64,000 nt of DNA, from the NCBI GenBank assembly GCA_963971425.1, contig OZ020520.1, positions 25,562,754-25,626,753 on the forward strand, given 5' to 3'. The stretch's first letter is position 1; each line of letters opens with the position of its first letter. The position numbers and the translations under genes are program-made. Under the pieces are notes generated by a model that was not told where the DNA came from, did no database searches, and was given only the letters and a program-made list of their open reading frames with translations. This DNA comes from Bryoerythrophyllum caledonicum. Taxonomy: Eukaryota > Streptophyta > Bryopsida > Pottiales > Pottiaceae. Of the stretch, positions 46,131 to 57,950 are shown one piece after another.

Positions 46131-48816
46131 ATGGACGTGATCAGCACGAGCGTCGGGGCAGGGGCCACCGGGATCGAGAAGGTGGTGGTGCACCCGCTGG
46201 TGCTCCTCAGCATCGTGGACAATTACAACCGCGTCGCCAAGGATACCCGCAAGCGCGTCCTGGGCGTCCTGCTCGGGTCCACGTTCCGTGGCAGGGTCGA
46301 CATCACCAACAGCTACGCAGGTTTGGATTTCTGGTGTTAGGGTTAGGGCAGTGTTTTTGGTGGAGTTTGAGCATTAGGGTTTGATCTTTCGTGAATTTTG
46401 GGGGGTTTGCGGTTTTTGACAGTACCATTTGAGGAGGATGACAAGGACGCTAGCATATGGTTCTTGGATCACAACTACCACGAGACGATGTTCGACATGT
46501 TCAAGCGAATCAATGGTACTTTTTTTTGCTGCTCAAACTTAGTTGCTGTTTCGATGTAGACGATACGTGTCTGTATGACGGTGATGGTATTGAAAGTGTT
46601 GATGGTTTCGTGGAAAAGTGTTTTGAATCTTTCTCACTGGGAGTTTTGTATGTTTAGTTGCGTCTACTAGCTCTATTTTTTTTTGTTTCAGAATGTGTGA
46701 CGGAGGCGGTATATGGTGTTAGAGTTTTGCTTTTGATGACGTCGACGTTTGTCTGTATGACAGCGATGGTCTTGATGGCGGTGACAAGACTTCATGGTTT
46801 TATGGAAAAGTGTTTTGAATCTTTCTCACTAGACGTTTTAGTGAGTAGCCCCTTTTTTTAATGAAACTTATTGCTTTTGATGATTGGACAGCTAAGGAGC
46901 ATGTGATAGGATGGTACAGCACCGGGCCAAAGCTTCGAGAGAACGATCTTGACATTCATGAGTTGTTCCGGGAGTAAGTTCAGTTTTTATGCCTACTTGT
47001 GGAGGATGTCGTATCATCTTCATCACTTTGTTTACAGTCGGATTTGAATGCGCCTTTGATTGCATGGATGTGAAGAGTCTTCCCCAACTCAAGTGCTGGT
47101 TATGCTGTGCTCGCAGTTATTGTCCGAACCCAGTTCTGGTGATTATTGACGTACAGCCCAGAGAGCTTGGTATTCCCACGAAGGCTTACTATGCGGTTGA
47201 GGAAGTCAAAGAGGTAAGTATTCTCGACTTAAACAGTGCATTTGGATCCAGTACTTCTGGAGAAAGTCAGATGAATCTGAGGATCTCAGAAGAATTTTTT
47301 GGTTGGTAGTGATAGGTTTGTTAGTCTAGCAGTTAGAGCGACCTTGAATCATTGGCAGTCATCTCGATTCTTGTTGTGTCAGATCAGATGTAAAATTTGG
47401 GTTACTTCAAGATCTGTGAACAGGTACTTTCTGTGGATACTTTTTTCATCGTGAGTTCTGAATACTTGACTTGTCCTGTTCTCTTTCTTCAGGATGCCAC
47501 TCAAAAAAGTCAGAAGGCGTTTGTACATGTTGCGTCTGAGATTGGGGCTTACGAAGCTGAGGAAATTGGTATGTGTTGTTAATAATTTAGCACTTTCACC
47601 AACCGGCTTCTTTAACCAAATCCGAACGCAAAGAAATGTAGCATCATATTGTAAGATTGTTGACTTACCGAGGTTTGTCAATTGATTAAAGGGTGTATGT
47701 GATTGAAAAGTCCGATGTTTTTGTGTACAGGTGTAGAGCATCTCCTAAGGGACGTCAAGGATGCGACTATTAGCACACTTGCTACAGAGGTGCGAAATAC
47801 TTTTCTCCTTTTGAATGGAGTACTAGTAGTTCTTTCCGCATTTTCATTGTAGTTATGCTCATTAGATCTCTAAGAGAAACGGCCTCTGACCTTTCGACAA
47901 ATATTTGGTACAGGTCGGAGGAAAGCTTGTGGCATTGAAGGGTTTGGAAGCACGACTGAAGGAGATTCATGCTTATCTAGAGCTTGTAGTTGAGGGCAAA
48001 CTGCCTTTGAATCATGAAATTTTGTACCATCTTCAAGTAAGTCTCTCAAGCTTATCAATTTCAGTTGCTTGGCTAAGGCAGTGTCTCATCTTAGCTTGAG
48101 ATGAAAATACCTTATTGTAATACAATAATTGCGATGTGCTGATACTATGCACTTTACTTGAACAGGATGTGTTCAACCTGCTGCCCAACCTCAATGTGCA
48201 CGAGCTCGTCAAATCTTTTGCTGGTGAGTATTTTTAATGATTGGTGTATGTGTTGCATTTTCATTATGACAATTCTTGATGGACTTATGCGTGGTTCTAG
48301 TGTTGGCATTTACAAAGGAACTCGACGTGTTTTGGAAAGATAGTGATTCTGGCTCTCGTTATACTTATCTTGACAGCACTCTCGTTTTAACGGATATTTT
48401 GTTTTCCTGCTTTTTTCTTTCCAGAGACGGTTTTTGTGTTCCAGTGCGCATTATTAACGCTTGTTTTGATTTTGCAGTGAAAACGAACGACATGATGTTG
48501 GTGATTTATCTTTCCTCCCTTATTCGGAGTGTTATTGCACTACACAACCTCATAAATAACAAGGTATATTATGTTATTTCAAGATTCAGCTCATTTTTAA
48601 GATGGTGGCTCACAATATTGCATAGTGTATGGACGCCCATTAGACTTCCTTTGGTAATGAACCCCGATAGCTTCCCTCGGTTGAAGGGTCCGTAAGATGA
48701 ACTTTGTTTCATGGTATGGTCTTGGCTCACGCAAATTTCGTGTGCAGATTTTGAATAAGGAGCATGAAAGAATTGCAGATGCGGCATCGGCTAGTGTTTC
48801 AGCTATCACAGTTTAG
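46131..48816 (+). CDS. RPN8: 26S proteasome regulatory subunit RPN8 (PSMD7), 10 exons
   Basis: Exons: 46131-46320, 46423-46515, 46892-46973, 47117-47213, 47493-47568, 47731-47789, 47914-48036, 48166-48223, 48478-48563, 48748-48816. All are GT-AG in phase; 310 aa, the usual plant length. RPN8 is a scaffold subunit of the proteasome lid, pairing with the deubiquitinase RPN11. The N-terminal MPN domain shows [45 protein letters not shown] and [20 protein letters not shown]. It lacks the zinc-binding JAMM histidines, as expected for RPN8. The C-terminal helices include [16 protein letters not shown] and end [16 protein letters not shown]. The short acidic/Lys tail seen in some relatives is absent. 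This is the best-supported host gene in the window. Confidence 0.95.
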
Positions 48817-49729
48817 GTAGTGAGCTTTGACACTTTTTTTCAAGTCTCCTGTGGGACATGTTCTACTGTAGGGTCTCTCCTACTTTCTGTGAATCATTGT
48901 TGTATGTTCATAAGAGTCCTTCCCGCTTTTTCCTCTTTTCAAGCTGCTTCCATGAAAGGCGATATGACTGAGGGCCATTGTTATCTATGCGTTGGAGAAC
49001 TGGATGTTTATCCTTTACAGCCTAATTGACCATTCTGGTCACTTGGTGTGCAAGATTTCAATGACATCAAATTTGTGAGGATCTACAGTGTTGAACAAAG
49101 CTGAATATCTTAAGGCGGAGGCTCATGTTCCTGTGAGTTCAAGCAACTATATATAATCAAAGATGGAGTCAATATATGAGAAATTTTTACCAAAATGTCA
49201 ACTAAAAATCATGAAGCCTCAGAATTGTTTTATAATTGTCTTAACGCAAAACTTCAAACCGTTTTCAGCACATACTATATTGCCACTTTTAGTTTCATGT
49301 TGTACATTTCAGCCAAATATATCTTCAAATCACATGCATTTTCACACTTACAGTGTTGAAAGTCACAAGTTTTTCCAGTTTTTTCATACTAAAATATTTG
49401 CAAAGTGTCAAAAAAGCACCTCTCATTTTCTTTGCAATCTTTCTTACTGTACTACCAAATGAACTAATTTCAAAGCAATATATTTAAATAATGTTTTGAA
49501 GGTTTGGTAATTCTAAATGTTGCATCAGTACATCTCATTTACATAAAGTTTGGATATATGTCCAAGAGTCATGAAATTGAGGTTCCGGGGATCAAACTCT
49601 TTACAAGACTCCAGAGGTTTCAGCTGCAAAACATTCACTATTGTAAGTCGAGAGCACCGTCAAGTTCACTCTTCTACACAATAAATCTTGACTGAATACA
49701 ACTAATCCGTTCTGAAATATTTGAACACA
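48817..49729. other. Intergenic region after RPN8, no gene seen
   Basis: Contains the RPN8 3' UTR, then AT-rich sequence with short open stretches (49163-49462, 49504-49695) lacking any recognised content. Confidence 0.5.
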
Positions 49730-50285
49730 CTACACTAAAATTTATGTTTAGTGTAGTATACACTAAATGCGAACCCATACACCAATTGCATACGAGGCAT
49801 TTAGTGTAGTGACAAAACCCTACACTAAATGCCAACTACTACACTATTTGTCAATTGTAGTAAAGATTTCAACATAATTTTTTTCACTTGTGCACATTTA
49901 GTGTATCAATAGTAGAAGTATAAAAAAGGTCCAGTAGTCGAGGGCTGTCAGAGTATCTTATCAGCAGCTTTCAATTGGCCACAACTTATTCATTATAAAC
50001 CCGAATTGGACATATGAGGTGTTTTTTTGGCATCTACAGAAAATGTAGGTTCTAAAAAACACCTCATTTGCCCAATTTGGACAAGTTTTGAATGAGTTAT
50101 GACCACTTGAAAGTTGCAAATGAAGAGAAGCATGGGCTGGTATGATTGGGGGATTGATTGAGGTTTGAGTGAAGGTTACATTAATGACATTGGTAGCTAA
50201 CACCAATTGTCAACTTCTTTACAAATAGTGTACTAGGGTAAGTACACTATTCGTACCACTACACTAAACATAAATTTTAGTGTAG
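49730..50285. mobile_element. MITE with hairpin terminal repeats, 556 bp
   Basis: A perfect 28-bp inverted repeat lies at 49730-49757 and 50258-50285, starting CTACACTAAAATTTATG. Each arm is itself a hairpin: CTACACTAAA pairs with TTTAGTGTAG across a 7-base loop. More TTTAGTGTA-type motifs lie inside (49800-49850). It is non-coding. The target duplication is unclear (TA is possible), so the superfamily is undecided. Confidence 0.7.
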
Positions 50286-50687
50286 AGTCATAGCTAATTA
50301 TCGACGTGAATGGTTACCGTACCAATCCAGGTAAGATTCCATAGGTTGCGGTTTATGGCCGAAATCAAGCCCTAAGAGATCCGAGGGTCGAAAGATGCAT
50401 AATACCTAGGTAAGAGAGAAGATTTGGGACTGCAATATTTTAGGCTACCTCTTCTTCAGTCCAATTTCAATTGAGCCGCGCACATGAGGCTAATAGGGGC
50501 GTGCGACGTCGTACCCGAGTGTGCGGAAATGCGGGTTTGCTCTGGCCAACCCTCATAGCCAGGGCTAATATTTTGTGCAACCTAAGCCCTCATGGATTGT
50601 TTACCTCACGTTTTTGCCCCTAGGGTGAATCAACCAAGCCCAAAATTAGACCTGTCAGGAAGTCACCACGCAAGTCTACGGATCCCA
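50286..50687. other. Intergenic region, no gene seen
   Basis: About 400 bp with no coding region, repeat or RNA gene that I can support. Confidence 0.4.
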
Positions 50688-50940
50688 TTATTTCACCCCG
50701 GCGAGCGTTGCACCAAACCTTAGCTTCGGGGGGTCCATTTTTCTGCCATTTTCACGTATGGAGCTTCGAAGGCTTTTTTTGGTTTTTTTTGCCAAATTCA
50801 GGACCTACAACCTCAAATTACCCTGGAAGATCCTTTCTTTGATCAAGTAGGGCCCCACTTCAACATAAAAATAGGGGCATGTTTTTCCTCTCCCCTCCCG
50901 AACCTACGGCTTGGTGCAACGCTTGCCGAGGTAAAATAGA
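50688..50940. mobile_element. Short foldback element
   Basis: ATTTCACCCCGGCGAGCGTTGCACCAAACC near 50690-50720 pairs imperfectly with GGCTTGGTGCAACGCTTGCCGAGGTAAAAT near 50907-50937. The loop is about 190 bp. The ends are uncertain and it has no coding capacity. Confidence 0.5.
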
Positions 50941-51073
50941 CAAATCCCAAGTCTATCCGTCTCTGTCCTTTTTTCTCTCTCCAGGCCATCGTCTCTCTCC
51001 TTTTCTCTCTGTCCACAAAACTTGTTTCTAGCTTCCTTTAAGTGAGTTAGGGTTTCAATTTCTTGGGTGATTT

Positions 51074-51854
51074 ATGGAGGTTCCAAGGGGGGGTTTAATA
51101 GCTTTAATGCTTGATGAAGGGGGTGATAGTTCTCAGGGGACTCATGGTACTTCAAATTTAAAAAGGAGTGGACAAAGGGATTGTGAGGTTTCTTGTGGAT
51201 TTGTGCGAGGAAAAATATTGGAAGTACAATCGCAAGCCCTTCAAGACAGCGAATTGGGAGTCATTTGCGGAGCACCTCAACAGACAATTTCCAAAAGATC
51301 CTCGACGAACTTGGCAACAAACACATGACAAGTGGAACAAGATGCGGTCAACGTACCAAGAGGAGAAGATGAAGCAAGAAGAGACTGGAGCTTCAGCGTC
51401 CACTTGGACACCATGGTATGAACATTTTGATAACATTTTTGGTGGTACTACAAAAATCAATGGTGTGCCTAATGGTCTTGATCAGGGAGTTTGTTTAAAG
51501 CATTCTGAGGCTTTTGTTTTGAGTGATGATGATGAGGACACTTTGCCTACCCCTCCTCATCCCTCTGTTCCAAAAATTGTTTCTTCACACTCCCCTCGCA
51601 GTGAGGTCGTTAATCAACCAGGGTGTGAAGGACAAGTGAATCGAAATGTAGGGAAAAGGAAGAGGAAATTGGTTGTGGGAGAGGAATCCATTGTCTCTGC
51701 CATTAACAATTTCTCCAAGAATATTATGGAGGTGGAGAAGATGAAACTGCAACTCATGGAGAAAATGAAAGATAATGAGAGAGAAGGTAGGGAGATGTTG
51801 ATGAAGGGGCAACTACAAATGGCGGCTTTATTTGCTGATGTGTTGAAGGCCTAG
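51074..51854 (+). pseudogene. Myb/SANT-like protein of Harbinger element 2
   Basis: The long frame 51168-51854 encodes a Myb/SANT-like domain (VRFLVDLCEEKYWKYNRKPF, NWESFAEHLNRQFP, TWQQTHDKWNKMRSTYQEEK), the motif WYEHFDNIFGGTTKINGVPNG, an acidic stretch and a C-terminal coiled coil (MEVEKMKLQLMEKMKDNE). It is the same architecture as the protein at 2469-3308. The long frame has no ATG before the domain. The plausible ATG at 51074 lies in another frame, with a shift near 51160-51185 (A/G-rich runs), so the gene is probably frameshifted at its 5' end; an unrecognised intron is the alternative. Confidence 0.7.
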
Positions 51855-52099
51855 GACTCTTCCGGGAGTTCTAAGTAGGTTTTGTATTTTCATAGTTGTT
51901 TAGATTTTGTGATTGAGGGCTTTGAAATGATAATTCCAATATTGTATGGAATTTGTTTGGATTTGATTTGGATTTGGTTGCATTTGTTCCAAATTCCATA
52001 ATATTGAATAAATTTATTTTTTCAATGATTATATGCATAAGTGACTTTGAATTCAAAGCTTAGAGAAAATGCAAGGATAATTTCATTGTAATCATTCAT

Positions 52100-52540
52100 C
52101 ATTAGGGTTTTCTAGAGCCCATTGCCTGAACAATTGTCGCCTAAGTATCTCTCCTTGGCGTTTTGCATGATCTCCCTCTCTATTCACTTGTAATTGTGCA
52201 TTTCCAAATCCAACATGTGAATCTCTTTGGAAATCAGCATTAAGCACAGGAGGCTCAGGTTGGTCCAACATCTCACAATAATTGTATAACTAGCAACAAG
52301 CTATCGTAATTCTAGCGGCTTTGTCAACTCTAGAATTAAAGTTTTAAAGATTTCTCAATCTGTTCTTCAATGTTCCAAATGCTTGCTCAATCACAACTCT
52401 TCGAGAATTCATCGACTTGTCAAATCTTTTCTTCTCCATATCATTGGGAGCCTTCCAATTTTTCATCGAGTACGCGCGAATGGAATAAGCAACATCTCCA
52501 ATCAAATACGGAGCTTGTAGTGTATTTCTAAATTTTGAGA
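52100..52540 (-). pseudogene. Remnant of PIF/Harbinger transposase 2 (C-terminal part)
   Basis: On the minus strand: APYLIGDVAYSIRAYSMKNW, RFDKSMNSRRVVIEQAFGTL, KNRLRNL, with stop codons after NL and after TIACC. This matches residues about 300-380 of the transposase at 912-2192 (second catalytic Asp and Glu preserved). The N-terminal half is not recognisable in 52540-53370, which is AT-rich. The gene converges on its Myb-like partner, as in element 1. Confidence 0.78.
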
Positions 52541-53379
52541 TCTCAATAATAAGTGCTTTTGAGGGCTCTTACGCTCTTCATTTTGACATGCTCATTCCAA
52601 GATGGTATGGCAATAGTCCATTGGATAACTAATGGATGCGTTAAATGTGGATGAACTCTTCCAATGGAGTACTTCATCCATTTAGAAGTGTTTGGTTCGT
52701 TGCCGGATTCTGAGATGCCATACCACTCCGAAATGAGCAATATAATCTCAAGAGCATTGTGTATTAGAAATATGGATTTTCATATGAACAAGGAAGTCCG
52801 ATTCTACCGGTCCAACACTTCATCTTTTAACTTCTCCACTCATTTTTTTTATTCCAAGTGTGTTTAGAAAGTTCAACCTTGGTTCAAACCCCCAACTTCC
52901 AATTCTATCTGAAACACAAACAATGCCACCCCAAAATGGTGTAGAGTTTGGAAATATTTTAAGACATTGCTAAGGTAATCACATTGTTTGTAGAACATTA
53001 TCGACATTATGATTTTGGAAAGTATCGTTAAACACTTGCACCTTTCTCCAAGTTCCATATTCACTACATACATCCTTGTAAAAATAATTACTCCTTTCAA
53101 ATGTAATGTTGGAGACGTTGGAATGTATAAAAGTTTCTCATTCCACACATCCACTTATACAAAAAATAATCAATCAAGTTTATTTAAAAACGGATAACAT
53201 ACAATGTATATTCTTTGTTTACATTGACATAGCCGCAATGTAGAAATAAACATCCACTAGAAGATCTTAAAAAATGACCTTCGAAATTTACAAAATAGTG
53301 TTCATGCACCAAGACATTATCCACATAGACTACATAACATTGTGCCCATGTACAATTAATCTTCATCTAAATCAATATC

Positions 53380-54490
53380 ATGTCTTGGACTTCGCCTAGC
53401 CTCACTTGAGATCGCTCAAGCTGTCCGAAGACGGACGGACTTGGCCATAATGCTCGATCGAACGGCCGCACGATCGGCACCATCTATCGTAGCCGTCCGA
53501 TCGCTCTCATCCATCTGTGGCGGTTCCATTGCGGACACACTCAACTGCGCCCGCCTAATCGGACGGTCTCGCTCCACCCGATGCCGATCAAACATCCTTG
53601 ATCAATCGACTTGAGATCAGTTGGTCGGCACTTGGTGGTCGACCGCCATGCCGTCTGCCTCTAGAGCCTTGCGGATGGCCACCACGCCACCAAGCCTCAA
53701 ATTTCAGCAACTCCCTCCCCTCTCCTCCACTTCTCTCTGCTCTTTGGCAATACAAAAGTGGTTTAGAACTTTTCTTTTTTGGGTAGTTTGACATTGCACG
53801 TGCACTCTAAATAAGGAGAAAGAGTCACATGCATTATTAGTCAGAGGAATGTCTAGAAGATTTTATGCAAATACAAATGGAAATTCCATTTCAAATATCC
53901 TATGCGCTTAGAAACATATGAAGAATAGAACTTGTAAACAATGGTTCTACTTAAAATAGACAACATAAGATATGTTGATTATTTTTTTCTTTTACTAACC
54001 ACAAGCATATGGAATGGCCGACCGCCAGGTCATCCGCATGGCGGTCGGCCACCCGCCGTCCGCTCGGCGGTCGATTTTTGCCATTTGGGCGTCCCCCCTG
54101 CCGTCCGCCTTGCCAACCGCACATTGTTTGGTCCTTGGGCGCAAATCGTTGAAAGCGCATTTTCAAGACGCTTTCAACGGTATATTACACGTTCTAAAAC
54201 TCCCCAAAATGATGGAGTTATGGCTAAAAACCCGAGATAGCCCGATTTAGGAACAATGTTGACTGTTCCGACAGTGTGGTCAAATGAACCAAACCTCCAA
54301 ATCGAGTGGGGTTTGTTTTTCCTAGTTTCGTACTAGTGGAGGGGGGCGCTCAAATGGCAAAGATCAACCGCCGTGCGGACGACCAGGCAGTCAGCCGCGT
54401 GGACAAGTGAAGGCCGACCGCGGTGCGGACGTGAAGTGAGGCTCCATGTGTTGTTTTCTTCATACTCACGGTGATTATGACCGTTGGGAG
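53380..54490. repeat. GC-rich inverted-repeat region before the gap
   Basis: Many CGGTCGGCC and CCGACCGCC motifs. The arm at about 54007-54100 (ATGGCGGTCGGCCACCCGCC, GATTTTTGCCATTTGGGCG) is inverted at about 54335-54440 (CGCTCAAATGGCAAAGATC). A related GC-rich motif block lies at 53620-53690. No coding region is supported; the hairpin potential probably contributed to the assembly gap. Confidence 0.55.
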
Positions 54491-54690
54491 NNNNNNNNNN
54501 NNNNNNNNNNNNNNNNNNNNNNNNNNNNNNNNNNNNNNNNNNNNNNNNNNNNNNNNNNNNNNNNNNNNNNNNNNNNNNNNNNNNNNNNNNNNNNNNNNNN
54601 NNNNNNNNNNNNNNNNNNNNNNNNNNNNNNNNNNNNNNNNNNNNNNNNNNNNNNNNNNNNNNNNNNNNNNNNNNNNNNNNNNNNNNNNNN
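54491..54690. other. Assembly gap (200 N)
   Basis: Exactly 200 undetermined bases, which suggests a placeholder length. Open frames crossing it are meaningless. Confidence 0.99.
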
Positions 54691-55019
54691 CACGGGGTAC
54701 AAAAGAGCAACACGCCAACAAAACCTCCACAACATCACCAAAAGAAATCAAGCTTACACGACACTAATATAAAAAAAATAGGTGCTTGGTAAGCACACTT
54801 ACCAGGCATGGGGTCCTCATCCAGCTCCTGAAACGAAGAATGTGTAAAAGGCTGAAAGAGTCCTAGGAAAAGGGAGAGAAATAGATGAAATGTCTTCATC
54901 CTTCGTCAAGCAGCTCGAGTTGCAATGCACGTGCATCCTCTTTTTCGAGAAAGAATCGCCACGCAGAGTGGAAAATTTCAACCCAGATTGGACCAAGAAT
55001 TGGATGGATGGAAAATATG

Positions 55020-55190
55020 TCTGCCTGTTGGAAGCTAGAAGTCGCTCCACCAGGAGGCTGGGACGCTAGAAGCTGATCCGCCAAGAGGCTGGGCGTTGGG
55101 AGATGAACCACTAGGAGGCTGGGCGTTGGATGAACCGCCAGGAGGCTGAGCGTTGGAAGACAAACCACTATGAGGCTAGGCGTTGGGAGA
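55020..55190. repeat. VNTR of about 30 bp in a decayed gene's 3' end
   Basis: Five or so copies of a unit like CCAGGAGGCTGGGCGTTGG, spaced about 24-33 bp. On the minus strand they encode Pro/Gly/Ser repeats (SSNAQPPGGS). Confidence 0.75.
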
Positions 55191-55802
55191 CGAGGGAGGC
55201 AAAAGTAACTCTCCATCTTTGGAATAGCGTTTGCCAATCCAATAGGCACTATGAAGCTCCTTCAACAGCATCAATTGCATATCATCAAATGTAATCTTCA
55301 ACTCACCTTCCTCATCTCGAAACTGTTTAAAAAACAAAAAACGAGGAAAATTTATAAACGCCGGTATATCATATTCATGGGGTTGCAACACCCGCACGTG
55401 AATAGTATGAGAGAAGTTAAAGTACCCATGCCGAGCCGAAAATGCACTTGACGGATCTGGTCGGAGAATTTGACCTGTCTGAAAATCTAACCATTATGTA
55501 CCAACATAGGGTATAAACCTCTGCACTCGATAGGGTTGCGTAGATCCCAATAAAACAACGGCGTTCTTTGTGGCGTGGTTGTATCGAATGATTATTGCAG
55601 GATGGATTCTTTTGTTCTGAACCCTCTTCAATGTAGTAGTTGCAAGAGCCATACGCCACCCGTCAATCAACCGTGGGATCTTAATTGAGCTTATCTCATT
55701 GATATCTTTAAAGGGCCCAAGCAAGGACACCAAATAGCACATCCCGACCACAACTTCCATCTCTCTCGCCAACAATCTCCTGAATTCGGCAAACATGCAC
55801 AA
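55020..55802 (-). pseudogene. Decayed gene of unknown family with Pro-rich repeat tail
   Basis: One minus-strand frame from 55802 reads EFRRLLAREMEVVVGMCYL, RLIDGWRMALATTTLKRVQN, NAVVLLGSTQPYRVQRFIPY, a TAA near 55496, then LDFQTGQILRPDPSSAFSAR, EYDIPAFINFPRFLFFKQF, LKITFDDMQLMLLKELHSAY, a TAG at about 55177, and a repeat tail (SSNAQPPGGSSNAQPPSG). The frame is coherent across both stops, so this was a single gene. I do not recognise the domain. Related coding may extend up to about 56046, where MSSRGFWSRF opens. It may be transposon-derived. Confidence 0.45.
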
Positions 55803-56792
55803 TCACAATCACATCATGAAAATGGAAAACCTTATACCACTCTTAAAAAAGAAACGACAGCAACCCTCGAAATCTGCGTGCATGACAACCACTTCTAGAC
55901 CCTCCCGAATCATGCCAATCTGATACCCCTCCTCTATCACCATCAACCAAACAACGACCAAACCTCTTAGGCAACGCGCCGAAGCAAACCTCGAGCTGAG
56001 AGTGCGAGGTCGCACCAAAACGCGACCAAAATCCGCGAGAAGACAATCAAACGATTGGCGATCACCACAGCTTCACGTCCTCACCAAGCGCTTCCCCCGT
56101 GACGTGATGACCTGGTCCTCACAGATCCGCAATCACCGAAATCGGAGCTCCAAACCCCCCCGAAAACAAAACTTGAGTATGAACTGCGCCACGCGGTCTT
56201 CAACAACCTAATGCAAGGAAGACGATAACGGAGAGCCGTCGATGGTCTGAATCCAACGGCGGAAAGCTATTGCGCATTTGATAACCCGTTGATACACGGA
56301 ACCATAACTGCTATTATACTTGGATCCGACGACATCCGGTAAGAAATCATTGCCTAGACAAGTCATTCACTTTGCTTGGATTTTGGATTGAGTGTGTTGT
56401 TCGTTAGAGCATCTCCACCCCGCCACAACATCCTGCCAAATTGGTAGGTTTGCAGTGGCGTGGTGGAGGAACCGCCCCACCGCATGCCCCAGAATGGGGA
56501 GGCGAGGTGGGGTTTCACCATGACAAGGCCTCGTCGACGGGGAACTACCGCAGTTCCCCGGGACCCCGTTTACTTTTGGGGTGTGGTCCCAGCCACTCGA
56601 AGCCTGCCACGTAGCATGCCATGAGTGGCTGCAGCCACACGCGGTGTTCGTTGGTGTTCGAGGCGCAGCGCAGCGCGCAAGCTCCCGCGTCAAGACGCCT
56701 AAAGTTTTTTCGCGATTGCTCCAGCACCAAGACGTTTAGTGATACAGACAGTTTATGTGTGTGTTTGGTAGAGCTCAAGGAGAACAGCAGTT
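55803..56792. other. Intergenic region, no clear gene
   Basis: Short open stretches on both strands show no recognised content. GAGCATCTCCACC at 56406-56418 matches the end motif of the candidate element at 12980. The part 56450-56700 is GC-rich. Confidence 0.4.
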
Positions 56793-56844
56793 GTGGCGGG
56801 GCGGCACTCTAGCTCCGAAGCTCCATTGCCCGCACCGTGCACAA

Positions 56845-56974
56845 TCACGTTGTCCGTGATGGACCTCACGCTAGAGTCCTTCGCGCCGTTCGGCCAGGTC
56901 GTGGATCCTCGGCCCGACGGTGGCCGCTTCGGCCCGCACGACGCGCAACTCGACCTTAGCCGCGGCACTCCCCG
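56845..56974 (+). pseudogene. Orphan first exon of a ureidoglycolate lyase-like gene
   Basis: The frame MDLTLESFAPFGQVVDPRPD...GRFGPHDAQLDLSRGTPR is the N-terminal signature of the ureidoglycolate hydrolase/lyase (AllA-type) family of purine breakdown: ESFAPFGQV and FGPxDAQLDLSRGxPR. It ends at a good donor, CG|GTACGT. The expected next segment (FYIM...) was not found before the unrelated SAHH fragment at 57300. This is either a truncated copy or a gene with a disrupted 3' part. Upstream in-frame residues (HSSSEAPLPAPCTITLSV) may belong to the leader. Confidence 0.6.
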
Positions 56975-57338
56975 GTACGTCAAATCTTGCATCATTCTTC
57001 TTGGTAGATTGTTGCGCTATTCTCTCCAGTTGCTGTTCTCGACCTTATCTTTTGTGAAATTCGTTTAGGTTTATACTTCTCCTCGTTTCTTGTGAAGTTT
57101 GTTCTCTATTAGGTTTTTTTTGTGGCATTACTCTACGAGACTTGTCTTATTTTTGGTTTCTGAAACTCTGAATTCTGAAGTTTTTCTGGTTTGCGTTATT
57201 GTATGTAAACCTGACGCTTGGATTCCAATTGAATGAAAAAAATTGATGATATATGATGATTCCAATTGATGAAAAAGATTAGCGCGGAGAGCTCCCCGAG
57301 CTTGGAAGAAATCGCGCCATGGAGCGCGGCATCCGTGA

Positions 57339-57950
<612 letters not shown>

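Noticed and set aside
54333..54792. Several open frames across the N run
   Set aside because: Unknown bases create artificial openness.
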